This document shows, one piece after another, positions 15,256 through 22,719 of a stretch of DNA of 35,504 bases. The position numbers and the translations under genes were made by a program. Where the stretch lies: positions 1 to 35,504 of the forward strand of contig JAFXAW010000043.1 in the NCBI GenBank assembly GCA_017522015.1, given 5' to 3'. The DNA is from Oscillospiraceae bacterium. Lineage in GTDB: Bacteria > Bacillota > Clostridia > Oscillospirales > Oscillospiraceae. The stretch's first letter is position 1; each line of letters starts with the position of its first letter. The notes under the pieces are model-generated. The model was not told the origin of the DNA. It saw nothing but the letters and a program-made list of their open reading frames with translations, and did not search any database.

Positions 15256-16059
15256 ATGAAGAAAATTGCTGCATGGCTGCTCGCGGTTTTGCTGCTGTTT
15301 ACATTCGCGGCTTGCGGTTCGGCGGCGGAAGAGCCGGATGTGCCGGAAAGCCCGTCTGCCGCAGAGGATGACGTGAATTCCGAAGAGACGGGCGCAAATC
15401 CCGAAAGTCAGGAGGACGCGGATTCCGAAGAGACGGGCGAAGAGCCGGAAAATCAGGATAGCGCGGATTCTGACGATCAGGAGGGCGAAGAGCCGGAGAC
15501 AGAGTCCGTGGAGAAGGCAAAGGAATTTTCTCTCGGCACCGTGTCCGGTCAGGTCTGGGAAAACGAGTATCTGGGGCTCGGCTGCGAGTTCCCGGATTCC
15601 TGGTTTTTCAGCAGCGAGCAGGAAATTGCCGAGCTCAACGGCATGACGCTGGAATACATACCCGAGGACTTCGCCGAGCAAATGGAAAATGCAGACATCG
15701 TGTACGATATGTTGGCGAGAAGCCAGGCCGGGATGGCCAATGTCAATGTGAATTTCCAGAAGCTCACGGCACTGCAGATTTTGACATTCGATGTCAGGGA
15801 CACGATTGAAGGAACCCTGGGCGTTGTAAAAGAGGCCTACGAGAACATGGGCTACACGAATGTTTCGGCGTCGCTGGAGGAAGTGCAGATTGACGGAAAA
15901 GCTTTGGACTGCATGTACCTGCACGCTGACATGGGGGATTCTGAGATCTATGTCAAAGCCTTCATGGTGCTTTGCGACCGTCACGTTGCCAACGTCACGA
16001 TTGCCGCATCTTCCGAGGCGGAGCTGCAGCAGATCGCAGAATGCTATTATTGGCTGTGA
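15256..16059 (+). CDS. Lipoprotein with an acidic linker, function unknown
   Basis: A 267-residue exported lipoprotein. Residues 1-20 are a lipoprotein signal (MKKIAAWLLAVLLLFTFAAC, lipidated on C20). Residues 22-90 are a Glu/Asp/Ser-rich low-complexity linker with repeats of the type DSEETG-x(3)-PE. The globular part (about 95-267) begins GTVSGQVWENEYLGLGCEFP, which resembles the opening of many small Clostridia lipoproteins of unknown role, and ends in alternating beta/alpha segments (DGKALDCMYLHADMGDSEIY). AGGAGG lies eight bases before the ATG, whereas in-frame upstream codons have no such site. It is followed by a strong terminator. No enzymatic motif seen. Confidence 0.8.
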   Translation: MKKIAAWLLAVLLLFTFAACGSAAEEPDVPESPSAAEDDVNSEETGANPESQEDADSEETGEEPENQDSADSDDQEGEEPETESVEKAKEFSLGTVSGQVWENEYLGLGCEFPDSWFFSSEQEIAELNGMTLEYIPEDFAEQMENADIVYDMLARSQAGMANVNVNFQKLTALQILTFDVRDTIEGTLGVVKEAYENMGYTNVSASLEEVQIDGKALDCMYLHADMGDSEIYVKAFMVLCDRHVANVTIAASSEAELQQIAECYYWL

Positions 16060-16095
16060 AGCAGTGCCCGGAACCAATCAGACCCAAAACAGACG

Positions 16096-16136
16096 AAAAC
16101 CCGAACTGCCGAAAGGCGGTTCGGGTTTTGGTTTTT
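16096..16136 (+). terminator. Terminator of the lipoprotein gene
   Basis: AAAACCCGAACTGCC, GAAA loop, GGCGGTTCGGGTTTTGGTTTTT; 15-base stem with one G-U. Confidence 0.9.
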
Positions 16137-16254
16137 CGGAGCGGAGGCACAAGCGGAGATGCGAGAGGAGGCGAAAGACCGGCGCGCCGCAGCTTTCCAC
16201 GTTAAAAGGGAATCCCGCAGCCGGGATTTTTGGAAACGGGACAGATTTGTGCAC

Positions 16255-16283
16255 TTGAACACAGCTTGGCTTCGTTTTATAAT
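16255..16283 (+). promoter_or_regulatory. Sigma-A promoter of the G3E GTPase gene
   Basis: TTGAAC, 17 bases, TATAAT, 33 bases before the start codon. Confidence 0.8.
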
Positions 16284-16316
16284 AAATGCAATCCAAACTT
16301 TCCCGGAGGCACACAG

Positions 16317-17363
16317 ATGAAGAAATTTGCAGTTTTTTCCGGCTTTCTCGGCGCGGGCAAGACCACGGCCATGATGGCGCTGACGAAGTGGCACAGCGAA
16401 AACCGGGGCAAAGCCGCCATGATTACAAACGATCTGGGCAGCGCGGGGCTTGCGGATAACCGCTTTGCAAAGCTCTCCGGCTGCAACGCAGCCGAGATCA
16501 GCGGCGACTGCATCTGCTATGTCAACGAGCAGCTGATGGAGCTTTTGAATTCCCTGTACGACGCCGGATGCGAGCTGGTGGTTTCGGACATTCCCGGCTT
16601 TGGCGTCGGCGCTTTGGAGCATGTTTATCACGGGCTGACGGAAAAATTCCCCGGCGCGTGCGAGCTCGGGCCCTTCACGGTTCTGGTGGAGCCGCGCACG
16701 GTGAAGCTGCTGCGGGAAGGCTTTGACGGGGATCTGCTCTACATTCTAAACACCCAGCTCGTGGAGGCGGACCTCATCGTCCTCAACAAGATCGACACCA
16801 TCGACGAAGAGGAGAAAGCCGCCTGCGCCGACTGGCTCAGGGCGCAGTATCCGCAGGCTGCGCTGATTTGCATCAGCGCGCGCACGGGGGAGAATCTGCC
16901 GGAACTTTCCCGGGCGCTGACGGAGGGCAAGGCCTCCATGCGCAGGCCGGACATCGCTTACGGCGGCGAGGCCTTCACCAAAATCATGGATCAGGTCTGC
17001 GAGTATAACATACAGTATTTTGCCACGGTCTGCTGCGACAGCTTTGACGGCAATGCCTATCTTCTGGCGCTGGCGGAGGGCGTGAAGGCTGCCGTCAGGG
17101 CGCTGGGGGCGGAGATGCCCCACATGAAGCTGCTTGCCTGGACGCCGGAGGGGGAATATGCCAAGGCGGACCTGATGGGCACCGGGCGGGACATCGAGGT
17201 GAATCAAAGCTTTTCCCAGCCCTGCACCGAGATCGCCGTGGTGCTCAACTCCAGCGCTTTCGGCGACGGCGAAGCGCTGGACAAGGCGGTTACGGCGGTT
17301 GTGGAACAGGTGTCGGAGGCATATCAGCTGGAGCTGCGGGTGTTCCGGAAAGAACTGATCTGA
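16317..17363 (+). CDS. G3E-family (CobW/YjiA-like) GTPase
   Basis: A 348-residue cytosolic P-loop GTPase of the COG0523 class, members of which are metal chaperones or cofactor-insertion proteins. It has Walker A GFLGAGKTT (9-17), the switch region TNDLGSAGLADNR, a Walker B-like VVSDIPGFGVG and the base-recognition motif VLNKID. The usual metal-binding GCxCC is altered to GDCICY (Cys65, Cys67), so the second Cys is kept but the third is Tyr. A C-terminal domain follows from about 230. The ATG follows CGGAGG. Genes of this type occur beside corrinoid-dependent methyltransferases, and a URO-D-family protein with an MtaA-type site lies 1.5 kb downstream. A role in loading a metal or corrinoid is plausible but unproven; zinc or nickel handling are alternatives. 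Confidence 0.85.
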   Translation: MKKFAVFSGFLGAGKTTAMMALTKWHSENRGKAAMITNDLGSAGLADNRFAKLSGCNAAEISGDCICYVNEQLMELLNSLYDAGCELVVSDIPGFGVGALEHVYHGLTEKFPGACELGPFTVLVEPRTVKLLREGFDGDLLYILNTQLVEADLIVLNKIDTIDEEEKAACADWLRAQYPQAALICISARTGENLPELSRALTEGKASMRRPDIAYGGEAFTKIMDQVCEYNIQYFATVCCDSFDGNAYLLALAEGVKAAVRALGAEMPHMKLLAWTPEGEYAKADLMGTGRDIEVNQSFSQPCTEIAVVLNSSAFGDGEALDKAVTAVVEQVSEAYQLELRVFRKELI

Positions 17364-17511
17364 GCGCAGCTGCGCTTTTCGCAGCGCGCCGTTTCGCTGC
17401 CCGGCGGGGAAAGAGAAGCGTGGCAGGGCGGCGGACAAAAATTGCGAAAATTCCGGATGTGCGCTTCGCGGCTGTGGCGGCAAAGCGGAATTTGCGGGAG
17501 AGGGGACGAAT

Positions 17512-17964
17512 ATGCAGACGTATACATATATTAATCTGCGGCAGCAGCCGCAGTTAATGGACAGCGCCGCCGACTGGTTCAGCAGCAAGTGGCGCGTGCC
17601 GAAAGCGGCCTATCTGGAATGCATGGAGGCCTATCTGCAAAACGAAACGGAATACGGCTGGTATCTCTGTCTGGACGGGGACGAGATCGTATCGGGGCTG
17701 GGCGTGATTGAAAACGACTTCCACGACCGCAAGGACCTGAGCCCGAACGTCTGCGCGGTGTACACAGAGCTGGCACACCGCGGCAGAGGTATAGCCGGGC
17801 AGCTGCTGCGCCGGGTCGTGGAGGAGCTGAGAAGCAAAGGCATCACGCCGGTCTATCTGCTCACGGATCACACGGGCTTTTACGAGCGCTATGGCTGGAG
17901 CTTTTTGTGCATGGCGCAGGGAGACGGCGAAGCAGAGCCATCGAGAATGTATATTCACCAATAA
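17512..17964 (+). CDS. GNAT-family N-acetyltransferase
   Basis: A 150-residue acetyl-CoA-dependent transferase. The acetyl-CoA pyrophosphate loop is HRGRGIAGQLL (89-99, fitting R/Q-x-x-G-x-G/A), preceded by the beta-4 strand NVCAVYTE and followed by FYERYGWSFLC near the C-terminus, where the family's Tyr general acid usually lies. The ATG follows GGAGAGGGGACGA. It stands 148 bases after the G3E GTPase gene without an obvious terminator between and may be co-transcribed with it. The acceptor substrate cannot be told from sequence. Confidence 0.85.
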   Translation: MQTYTYINLRQQPQLMDSAADWFSSKWRVPKAAYLECMEAYLQNETEYGWYLCLDGDEIVSGLGVIENDFHDRKDLSPNVCAVYTELAHRGRGIAGQLLRRVVEELRSKGITPVYLLTDHTGFYERYGWSFLCMAQGDGEAEPSRMYIHQ

Positions 17965-18020
17965 AAAACCAAAGTTTTGAGAAAAGTTCCGCTTTTGCCG
18001 CAAATCGGTTTCGATTTTTC

Positions 18021-18049
18021 TTGCGTTTGGCAGATGTGGCTGATATAAT
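18021..18049 (+). promoter_or_regulatory. Sigma-A promoter of the dehydrogenase gene
   Basis: TTGCGT, 17 bases, TATAAT, about 50 bases before the start. It probably drives both the dehydrogenase and the URO-D-family gene. Confidence 0.65.
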
Positions 18050-18098
18050 CAAAAATGTATATAAAAATCTTTATATCCCATGTGAGGAGGACAAATGT

Positions 18099-18845
18099 AT
18101 GTTACTGGAAAACAAAATCGCGATCGTAACCGGCGGTAGCCGCGGAATCGGTTTTGCAACCGTGAAGGCATTTTTGAAAGAGGGGGCGACAGTCGTTCTG
18201 TGCGCTTCCCGTCAGGCGACGGCGGACAAGGCCATTGCTGAGCTGAAAGCAGAGATGCCGGATGCGAAGGTATCGGCTATTTTGCCGGATCTCTCGGATT
18301 CCGAGAGCATCAAGGCGGCGTTTGACGCTGTGGCCGCGGAATACGGCCGCATCGACATCCTGGTGAACAACGCCGGTGTGTCGGAGGACACGCCTTTCGT
18401 CAATTATACGGATGAAACTTTCGATAAGGTCATCGACCTCAACGTTAAGGGCATGTACAAATGCACCAGAGCGGTTGTGGATCACATGATTTCCGCGGGA
18501 AGCGGTGTCATTCTCAACACCTCTTCCATGGTGAGCATTTCCGGCCAGCCCTCCGGAATGGCCTACCCGACTTCCAAGTTCGCCGTCAACGGCTTGACGC
18601 TTTCTCTCGCGCGCGAGCTGGGCCCGAAGGGCATCCGCGTTTGCGCGGTGGCGCCCGGCATCATCAACACGGACATGATGCGCGCCGTGCCGAAGGAGTA
18701 TATCGAGCCGATGATCGGGCAGATTCCGCTCCGCCGCCTTGGCGAGCCGGAGGACATTGCCAACGCGTACGTCTTCCTCGCTTCCGACAAGGCGAGCTAC
18801 ATCTCCGGCGCCGTCCTGAGCGTGGACGGCATGATGCGCGCATAA
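18099..18845 (+). CDS. Short-chain dehydrogenase/reductase (BaiA-like)
   Basis: A 248-residue classical SDR that oxidises or reduces an alcohol/carbonyl with NAD(P). It has the dinucleotide motif TGGSRGIG (11-18), NNAG (90-93), the catalytic serine in NTSSMVSISG (about 142) and the YxxxK pair (Y156, K160). The Arg in CASRQA after the second strand favours NADP. The text around GGSRGIGFA, VAPGIINTDM and RRLGEPEDIANAYVFLASD is close to what I recall of clostridial BaiA bile-acid 3-alpha-hydroxysteroid dehydrogenases and FabG-like enzymes; substrate is therefore open. GAGGAGG lies nine bases before the ATG. The URO-D-family gene follows after 58 bases, apparently in one operon. Confidence 0.9.
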   Translation: MLLENKIAIVTGGSRGIGFATVKAFLKEGATVVLCASRQATADKAIAELKAEMPDAKVSAILPDLSDSESIKAAFDAVAAEYGRIDILVNNAGVSEDTPFVNYTDETFDKVIDLNVKGMYKCTRAVVDHMISAGSGVILNTSSMVSISGQPSGMAYPTSKFAVNGLTLSLARELGPKGIRVCAVAPGIINTDMMRAVPKEYIEPMIGQIPLRRLGEPEDIANAYVFLASDKASYISGAVLSVDGMMRA

Positions 18846-18903
18846 GAAGCGCAGATATTTTCCCATCCCGGCGCACTTCCAACATTAGAAAGGATGTTGT
18901 TCA

Positions 18904-19908
18904 ATGGAATACAAACTGACAGTTAAGGAGAATTTTCTCCGCCTTATGTCCGGCCAGATGCCGGAGTACGTTCCGAAGTTTGAGATGATGGGCTGGATGA
19001 TCCGCCCCAGTGTCAAGTTCGGAAACGGCTATGAGACGGAAAACGGTGGCTTTGTGGATGAGCTCGGCGTGGAATACGCTCCCGTGCTCAGCAATCCGGA
19101 GCTGCCCCCCATGCCCGCTCCGGGCAAGATCCTTCTGGAGGACGTTGCCGATTGGGAGAAGATCATTCGCACCCCCGAGATTCCCGATGTGGACTGGGCA
19201 GAGGCTGCCAAGAAGGATCTGGCGGACTATGACCGCGTGAACAAGCCCCTTATGATGGCGGCCGGCTCCTATTTTCAGACGCTGATGAGCTTCATGGGCT
19301 TCACCGGCGGCCTGCTGGCCATGTACGAGGATCCGGATTCTGTCTATGATCTGTTCACCTATCTCAGCGAGTATGATCTGAAGAAGGAAAAGATCTTCCT
19401 GGAGTACTACAAGCCCGACATCTGGTACATCCTCGATGACAACGCCACCAAGCTCAACCCCTTCATCTCTCCCGAGATGAACCGCCGCCTGGTGATCCCC
19501 TTCCAGCGCAAGCAGTGCGAGCTCGCCCTGAACGCGGGCTGCAAGGTGCTCATGCACGACTGCGGCCGCTGCGAGGACTTCATCGACGACTGGATCGACA
19601 TGGGCATTTCCGGCTGGGATCCGGCGCAGGTCGAAAACGACCTGGTCGGCATCAAGGCCAAGTACGGCAGAAAGCTCGCCATCATCGGCGGCTGGGATTC
19701 TCAGGGCCCGGCAAGCTGGGCAAGCTCGCCCGATGAGCTGACTCTGGAAGCGGCCAAGGAGTGCGTGGATAAGCTCGCCCCCGGCGGCGGCTTTGCATGG
19801 ACTGCGCACGCTTCCAGCGACGGCGACGTCGAAGGCAGAGAGCGCAAGAACGCCAAGCTCCAGGAGTTCTACGAGGAGTACGTCAAGCCCTGGTACTACA
19901 ACCATTGA
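18904..19908 (+). CDS. URO-D-superfamily protein with MtaA-type zinc site, probable methyltransferase
   Basis: A 334-residue TIM-barrel protein of the uroporphyrinogen decarboxylase superfamily. It is unlikely to be the haem enzyme HemE: no haem genes are near, and the arginine-rich substrate signature of HemE is absent. Instead, H218 and C220 lie in VLMHDCGRC and C287 in AAKECVDKL. This spacing and context match the H-x-C...C zinc site of MtaA/MtbA-type methylcobamide:CoM methyltransferases. Relatives in anaerobes are often linked to O- or N-demethylation with a corrinoid protein, but none is seen here. AAGGA lies ten bases before the ATG. The operon with an SDR, and the adjacent cupin, suggest a small-molecule pathway. 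The methyl donor and acceptor are unknown. Confidence 0.85.
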   Translation: MEYKLTVKENFLRLMSGQMPEYVPKFEMMGWMIRPSVKFGNGYETENGGFVDELGVEYAPVLSNPELPPMPAPGKILLEDVADWEKIIRTPEIPDVDWAEAAKKDLADYDRVNKPLMMAAGSYFQTLMSFMGFTGGLLAMYEDPDSVYDLFTYLSEYDLKKEKIFLEYYKPDIWYILDDNATKLNPFISPEMNRRLVIPFQRKQCELALNAGCKVLMHDCGRCEDFIDDWIDMGISGWDPAQVENDLVGIKAKYGRKLAIIGGWDSQGPASWASSPDELTLEAAKECVDKLAPGGGFAWTAHASSDGDVEGRERKNAKLQEFYEEYVKPWYYNH

Positions 19909-19928
19909 TCGGAAATACGCAAAACGCC

Positions 19929-19966
19929 ATCCGGCCCGAACCAGAGCGGTTCGGGCCGGATTTTTA
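19929..19966 (+). terminator. Terminator of the SDR/URO-D operon
   Basis: ATCCGGCCCGAACC, AGAGC loop, GGTTCGGGCCGGAT, TTTTT; perfect 14-bp stem. Confidence 0.93.
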
Positions 19967-19983
19967 TATTCGGGGCGTGGCTG

Positions 19984-20012
19984 TTGACACTTTGCCGCCG
20001 ATTTGGTAACAT
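19984..20012 (+). promoter_or_regulatory. Sigma-A promoter of the single-lobe cupin gene
   Basis: TTGACA, 17 bases, TAACAT, 46 bases before the start codon. So the cupin is transcribed separately from the dehydrogenase/URO-D operon. Confidence 0.6.
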
Positions 20013-20058
20013 AATTTCGTACAAATTCAATACCATACTTCTTAAGGAGGAGAGTAAA

Positions 20059-20529
20059 ATGGCATTCCCCAAGAACATCGTTCGCGAAGAAAACGTTGTC
20101 CAGCTTGCAACCTGGAATTCCATTCATCCCACGATCACGAAGCCCATGGTAACCGGTTCCTGCCACGATCTTCCGGATTCGGTCCTGTCCTTCGGACCCG
20201 CGATCATTGAGCGCCCCGAAATCCTCGGCTCGCCCACCCATGTCCATCCCTTTGACCAGTGGATCTATCTGCTCGGTTATGAGAGATTCGATGATTTTGA
20301 CGCCTACTGCGAACTGACCTATGACGATCGCATCATCAAGATCGACTATCCGGCGTACATCTTTGTCCCGAAGGGCGTCAAGCACTGCCCGCTCAACGTC
20401 ATCCGCGTGAACAAGCCCATCATGTTCATCGACATCAGCATCACGGAGGAGGCTTCCGTGCGCGTTGAGGCCAAGACCACCGCGCGCCCGAAGTATCAGC
20501 ACGTCAGCGGCAACAAGAAGCCGGAATAA
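20059..20529 (+). CDS. Single-lobe cupin-like protein, function unknown
   Basis: A 156-residue cytosolic protein. The core is a beta-barrel-like stretch: PTHVHPFDQWIYLLG (about 57-71), where the two closely spaced histidines resemble cupin motif 1, and YIFVPKGVKHCPLNVIRVNK (about 103-122), resembling cupin motif 2 (Pro-x(5)-His). These could bind a divalent metal. The second motif is also found in both lobes of the two-lobed protein at 8961, so the two genes are probably paralogous. It follows the URO-D-family gene after a terminator and its own promoter. AAGGAGG lies eight bases before the ATG. A role as a lyase, isomerase or dioxygenase in the same pathway is a guess based on neighbourhood. 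Confidence 0.8.
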   Translation: MAFPKNIVREENVVQLATWNSIHPTITKPMVTGSCHDLPDSVLSFGPAIIERPEILGSPTHVHPFDQWIYLLGYERFDDFDAYCELTYDDRIIKIDYPAYIFVPKGVKHCPLNVIRVNKPIMFIDISITEEASVRVEAKTTARPKYQHVSGNKKPE

Positions 20530-20560
20530 AAAGCTTCCGCGCGTTATAACAAGGATAAGC

Positions 20561-20590
20561 AAAGGGCTGCCCGCCGGGCAGCCCTTTTTT
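20561..20590 (+). terminator. Terminator of the single-lobe cupin gene
   Basis: AAAGGGCTGCCC, GCC loop, GGGCAGCCCTTTTTT. Confidence 0.93.
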
Positions 20591-20632
20591 GTATAGGCGG
20601 GCAAAGTGCATGCGCTGTCTGCGACGGGGGAG

Positions 20633-20729
20633 GAGTCCCTTTGTGGCGGAGGCGATTGTCTGCTGCGCGGGGAGGGAAACAGACTGTGGCGGGAGAGTCC
20701 CTCTGTTGCGGAGGAAATCGTCTGCTGCG
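20633..20729. repeat. Two-copy imperfect direct repeat, G-rich
   Basis: A unit of about 35 bases (GAGTCCCTTTGTGGCGGAGG, then CGATTGTCTGCTGCG) occurs at 20633-20667 and, with a few changes, at 20695-20729, a 62-base period. The preceding bases are also partly shared. It lies in the 343-base space between the cupin and esterase genes, which otherwise holds only the terminator and promoter listed. Confidence 0.65.
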
Positions 20730-20796
20730 TCGTTTGCTGTGGGAGCGACGGGCTGCCGCGGGAAGCCGCGGAGATGACCGATTTTGTCTTTCCGGA

Positions 20797-20825
20797 TTGC
20801 ATTTCGCGCGGGGGGAAGGTATACT
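20797..20825 (+). promoter_or_regulatory. Sigma-A promoter of the esterase gene
   Basis: TTGCAT, 17 bases, TATACT, 47 bases before the start codon. Confidence 0.65.
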
Positions 20826-20872
20826 GAAAGAAAGAACCAGTAAATTCCGCAAAATCACAAGGAGGATTTCCC

Positions 20873-21916
20873 ATGTCCAACATATCCTTTTCCCATGTGC
20901 CGTATGCCGGCTGGACCGGCCTCGGCTTTTCGATTGACCATGCACCGGCGGAGCTTTCCGACGTCACGCTGACGCTCTCCCCGCGCGGCGCCGCCGCGCC
21001 GATCCCCGTCGCGGTCCGCAGCGTGACCGCCGAGGGCGAAACGCTGAAGATTGAAACCGACGAGTTCGATTATCGCGGCAACTGGGTGCTGTGCGTCGGA
21101 GACGACAAATATACCCGCGCCGAGATGGACGAAGAGCGGGTCGAGGGGCTGGAGGTCTACGAATCGAAGCAGGAAGACGGTGTGCTCTACCGGCTCTATA
21201 CGCCGGAGGCGAGGGGTCCGCGCCCGCTGCTGCTGTTCCTGCACGGCGGCGGAAACGGCGGTGACGACAACATCACGCATATCGCCGCGGACTACGGCGT
21301 GATTCAGTTCGCGCAGAGATATCCCGATTTTTACGTTATGGCGCCGCAGGCGATGGAGCGCAAGGGCGTTCTGCCGAAGATGAATGCGCCCTTTGCCGAG
21401 ACAGATCAGACCGGGCCTTACGGCTGGAGCCGCGCCTATCTCGGCGCTGTCTGTGACCTGATCCGCAAGATGATCGCCGAGGGCAAGGTCGACGCGCGCC
21501 GCGTCTATGTGACCGGCATGTCGATGGGCGGCGCGGGCACACTGCGCGCGATGAGCGTCGGGGCGGGTCTGTTTGCCGCCGCCGTGCCGGTCTGCCCGAG
21601 CATGACGCCGGAGACCTTCCGCATCCTGTGCGGCCTTAAGCATTCGAAGCTCTGGATCGCCACGGCCTATGTGGATCACACGATCTATCGCCACAAATAT
21701 ATTGTGGACGGAATCATGGCGCTGCGCGACGCGGGCAATCAGAATGCGCATCTGACGCTGTACAGCCCCGAGGAGCTGGCCGCATTCGGCATCGCCACGG
21801 ATCCCGACCTGACGCTCAAAGAGCGCTTTTCCGCCAACCATGCCTCGTGGGTGCCGACCTATCACAACGAGCACGGCATCATGAGCTGGCTGACCGAGCA
21901 GGTGCTGGAAGTGTAA
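20873..21916 (+). CDS. Alpha/beta-hydrolase, esterase-like (PHB-depolymerase/feruloyl-esterase type)
   Basis: A 347-residue protein with no signal peptide. Residues 1-95 are a beta-sandwich-like N-terminal domain. The hydrolase domain starts near 100 (VLYRLYTPEARG). It carries the oxyanion-hole stretch LFLHGGGNGG (121-130), the nucleophile elbow VTGMSMGG (Ser217 of G-x-S-x-G), a probable Asp in AYVDHT and a probable catalytic His near the end (NEHGIMSWL). The layout resembles predicted peptidase/esterase proteins of the COG4099 type, which often act on ester-linked carbohydrate or polyester substrates; here it should be cytosolic. AAGGAGG precedes the ATG. It is followed after 127 bases by an acetyltransferase gene. 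Confidence 0.85.
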   Translation: MSNISFSHVPYAGWTGLGFSIDHAPAELSDVTLTLSPRGAAAPIPVAVRSVTAEGETLKIETDEFDYRGNWVLCVGDDKYTRAEMDEERVEGLEVYESKQEDGVLYRLYTPEARGPRPLLLFLHGGGNGGDDNITHIAADYGVIQFAQRYPDFYVMAPQAMERKGVLPKMNAPFAETDQTGPYGWSRAYLGAVCDLIRKMIAEGKVDARRVYVTGMSMGGAGTLRAMSVGAGLFAAAVPVCPSMTPETFRILCGLKHSKLWIATAYVDHTIYRHKYIVDGIMALRDAGNQNAHLTLYSPEELAAFGIATDPDLTLKERFSANHASWVPTYHNEHGIMSWLTEQVLEV

Positions 21917-22043
21917 GCACCGCGCTGCGTCCGGGCAGGCGTGCGGCGGAGTGGGAATTGAGTCCGCGCGCTTGCGCTGCGTATGTCTGCAGCGTTCGCG
22001 AGCCGACGCAGCGAAGGAAAGCCGATTCAACGGAGGAAACACA

Positions 22044-22520
22044 ATGGAAATCCGGTTTGCAAAACGCGAAGACACGGCGAAAATCCTGCGCTTTATCCGC
22101 GCGCTCGCGGAGTATGAAAAGCTCAGCGGCGAGGTCGTGGCGACGGAAGCGCTGTTGGAGGAATGGATCTTCGACAAGGGGAAAGCGGAGGTGATCTTCG
22201 CTGTGGAGGATGGAAAAGAGCTCGGTTTTGCGCTGTTCTTCCATAATTTTTCCACCTTTCTCGGCCGCGCGGGGATCTATCTGGAGGATCTTTTCGTCCT
22301 GCCGGAATGCCGCGGGCGCGGCTACGGAACGGCCTTGCTGAAAAAGCTGGCCGCCCTTGCTGTGGAGCGCGGCTGCGGAAGGCTGGAGTGGAGCTGTCTG
22401 GACTGGAACAGCCCGTCCATCGGGTTTTACAAGGCCCTTGGGGCGGTGCCGATGGAGGAATGGACCGTTTTCCGCGTCGCGGGGGAGACGCTCCATACAC
22501 TTGCAAAACAGGATTCGTAA
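22044..22520 (+). CDS. GNAT acetyltransferase, diamine N-acetyltransferase type
   Basis: A 158-residue GNAT. The sequence LAEYEKLSGEVVATEALLEE, FALFFHNFSTFLG, YLEDLFVLPECRGRGYG (acetyl-CoA loop at 90-95) and LDWNSPSIGFYKALGAVPM matches the spermidine/thialysine acetyltransferase subfamily (SSAT-like), which acetylates polyamines or lysine analogues. The C-terminal Trp-x-Val-[FY]-Arg (EEWTVFRVAG) is also typical. The start is the ATG after CGGAGGAAACACA; in-frame codons upstream have no ribosome site. The gene is followed by a terminator that overlaps the next promoter. Confidence 0.9.
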   Translation: MEIRFAKREDTAKILRFIRALAEYEKLSGEVVATEALLEEWIFDKGKAEVIFAVEDGKELGFALFFHNFSTFLGRAGIYLEDLFVLPECRGRGYGTALLKKLAALAVERGCGRLEWSCLDWNSPSIGFYKALGAVPMEEWTVFRVAGETLHTLAKQDS

Positions 22521-22535
22521 AGAGAATATACAGGC

Positions 22536-22580
22536 AGAAGCGGAAAGCGGGGCGCAGGCAGCTTTCCGCTTCTTCTTCTT
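22536..22580 (+). terminator. Terminator of the acetyltransferase gene
   Basis: AGAAGCGGAAAGC, 12-base loop, GCTTTCCGCTTCT, TCTTCTT. Its tail runs into the -35 box of the MATE promoter. Confidence 0.8.
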
Positions 22581-22607
22581 GACAAGTTCGTATGCTAAGA
22601 GTATAAT
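22579..22607 (+). promoter_or_regulatory. Consensus sigma-A promoter of the MATE gene
   Basis: TTGACA, 17 bases, TATAAT: exact consensus boxes and spacing. Strong constitutive expression is expected unless repressed. The leader to the chosen start is about 106 nt. Confidence 0.88.
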
Positions 22608-22719
22608 GCGTCTGTTGCGTATTTATAAATAATGGGGTTGGATGACACAGGCGCTGCGTGATAATCCGGGCACAGACGGTTCCGATCCCCCGTCTGCAGA
22701 AAGAAGAGAAGAATTGCTT

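Noticed and set aside
18904-19908. Uroporphyrinogen decarboxylase HemE of haem synthesis.
   Set aside because: The HemE substrate signature is absent, the MtaA-type H-x-C...C zinc set is present, and no haem genes are near.
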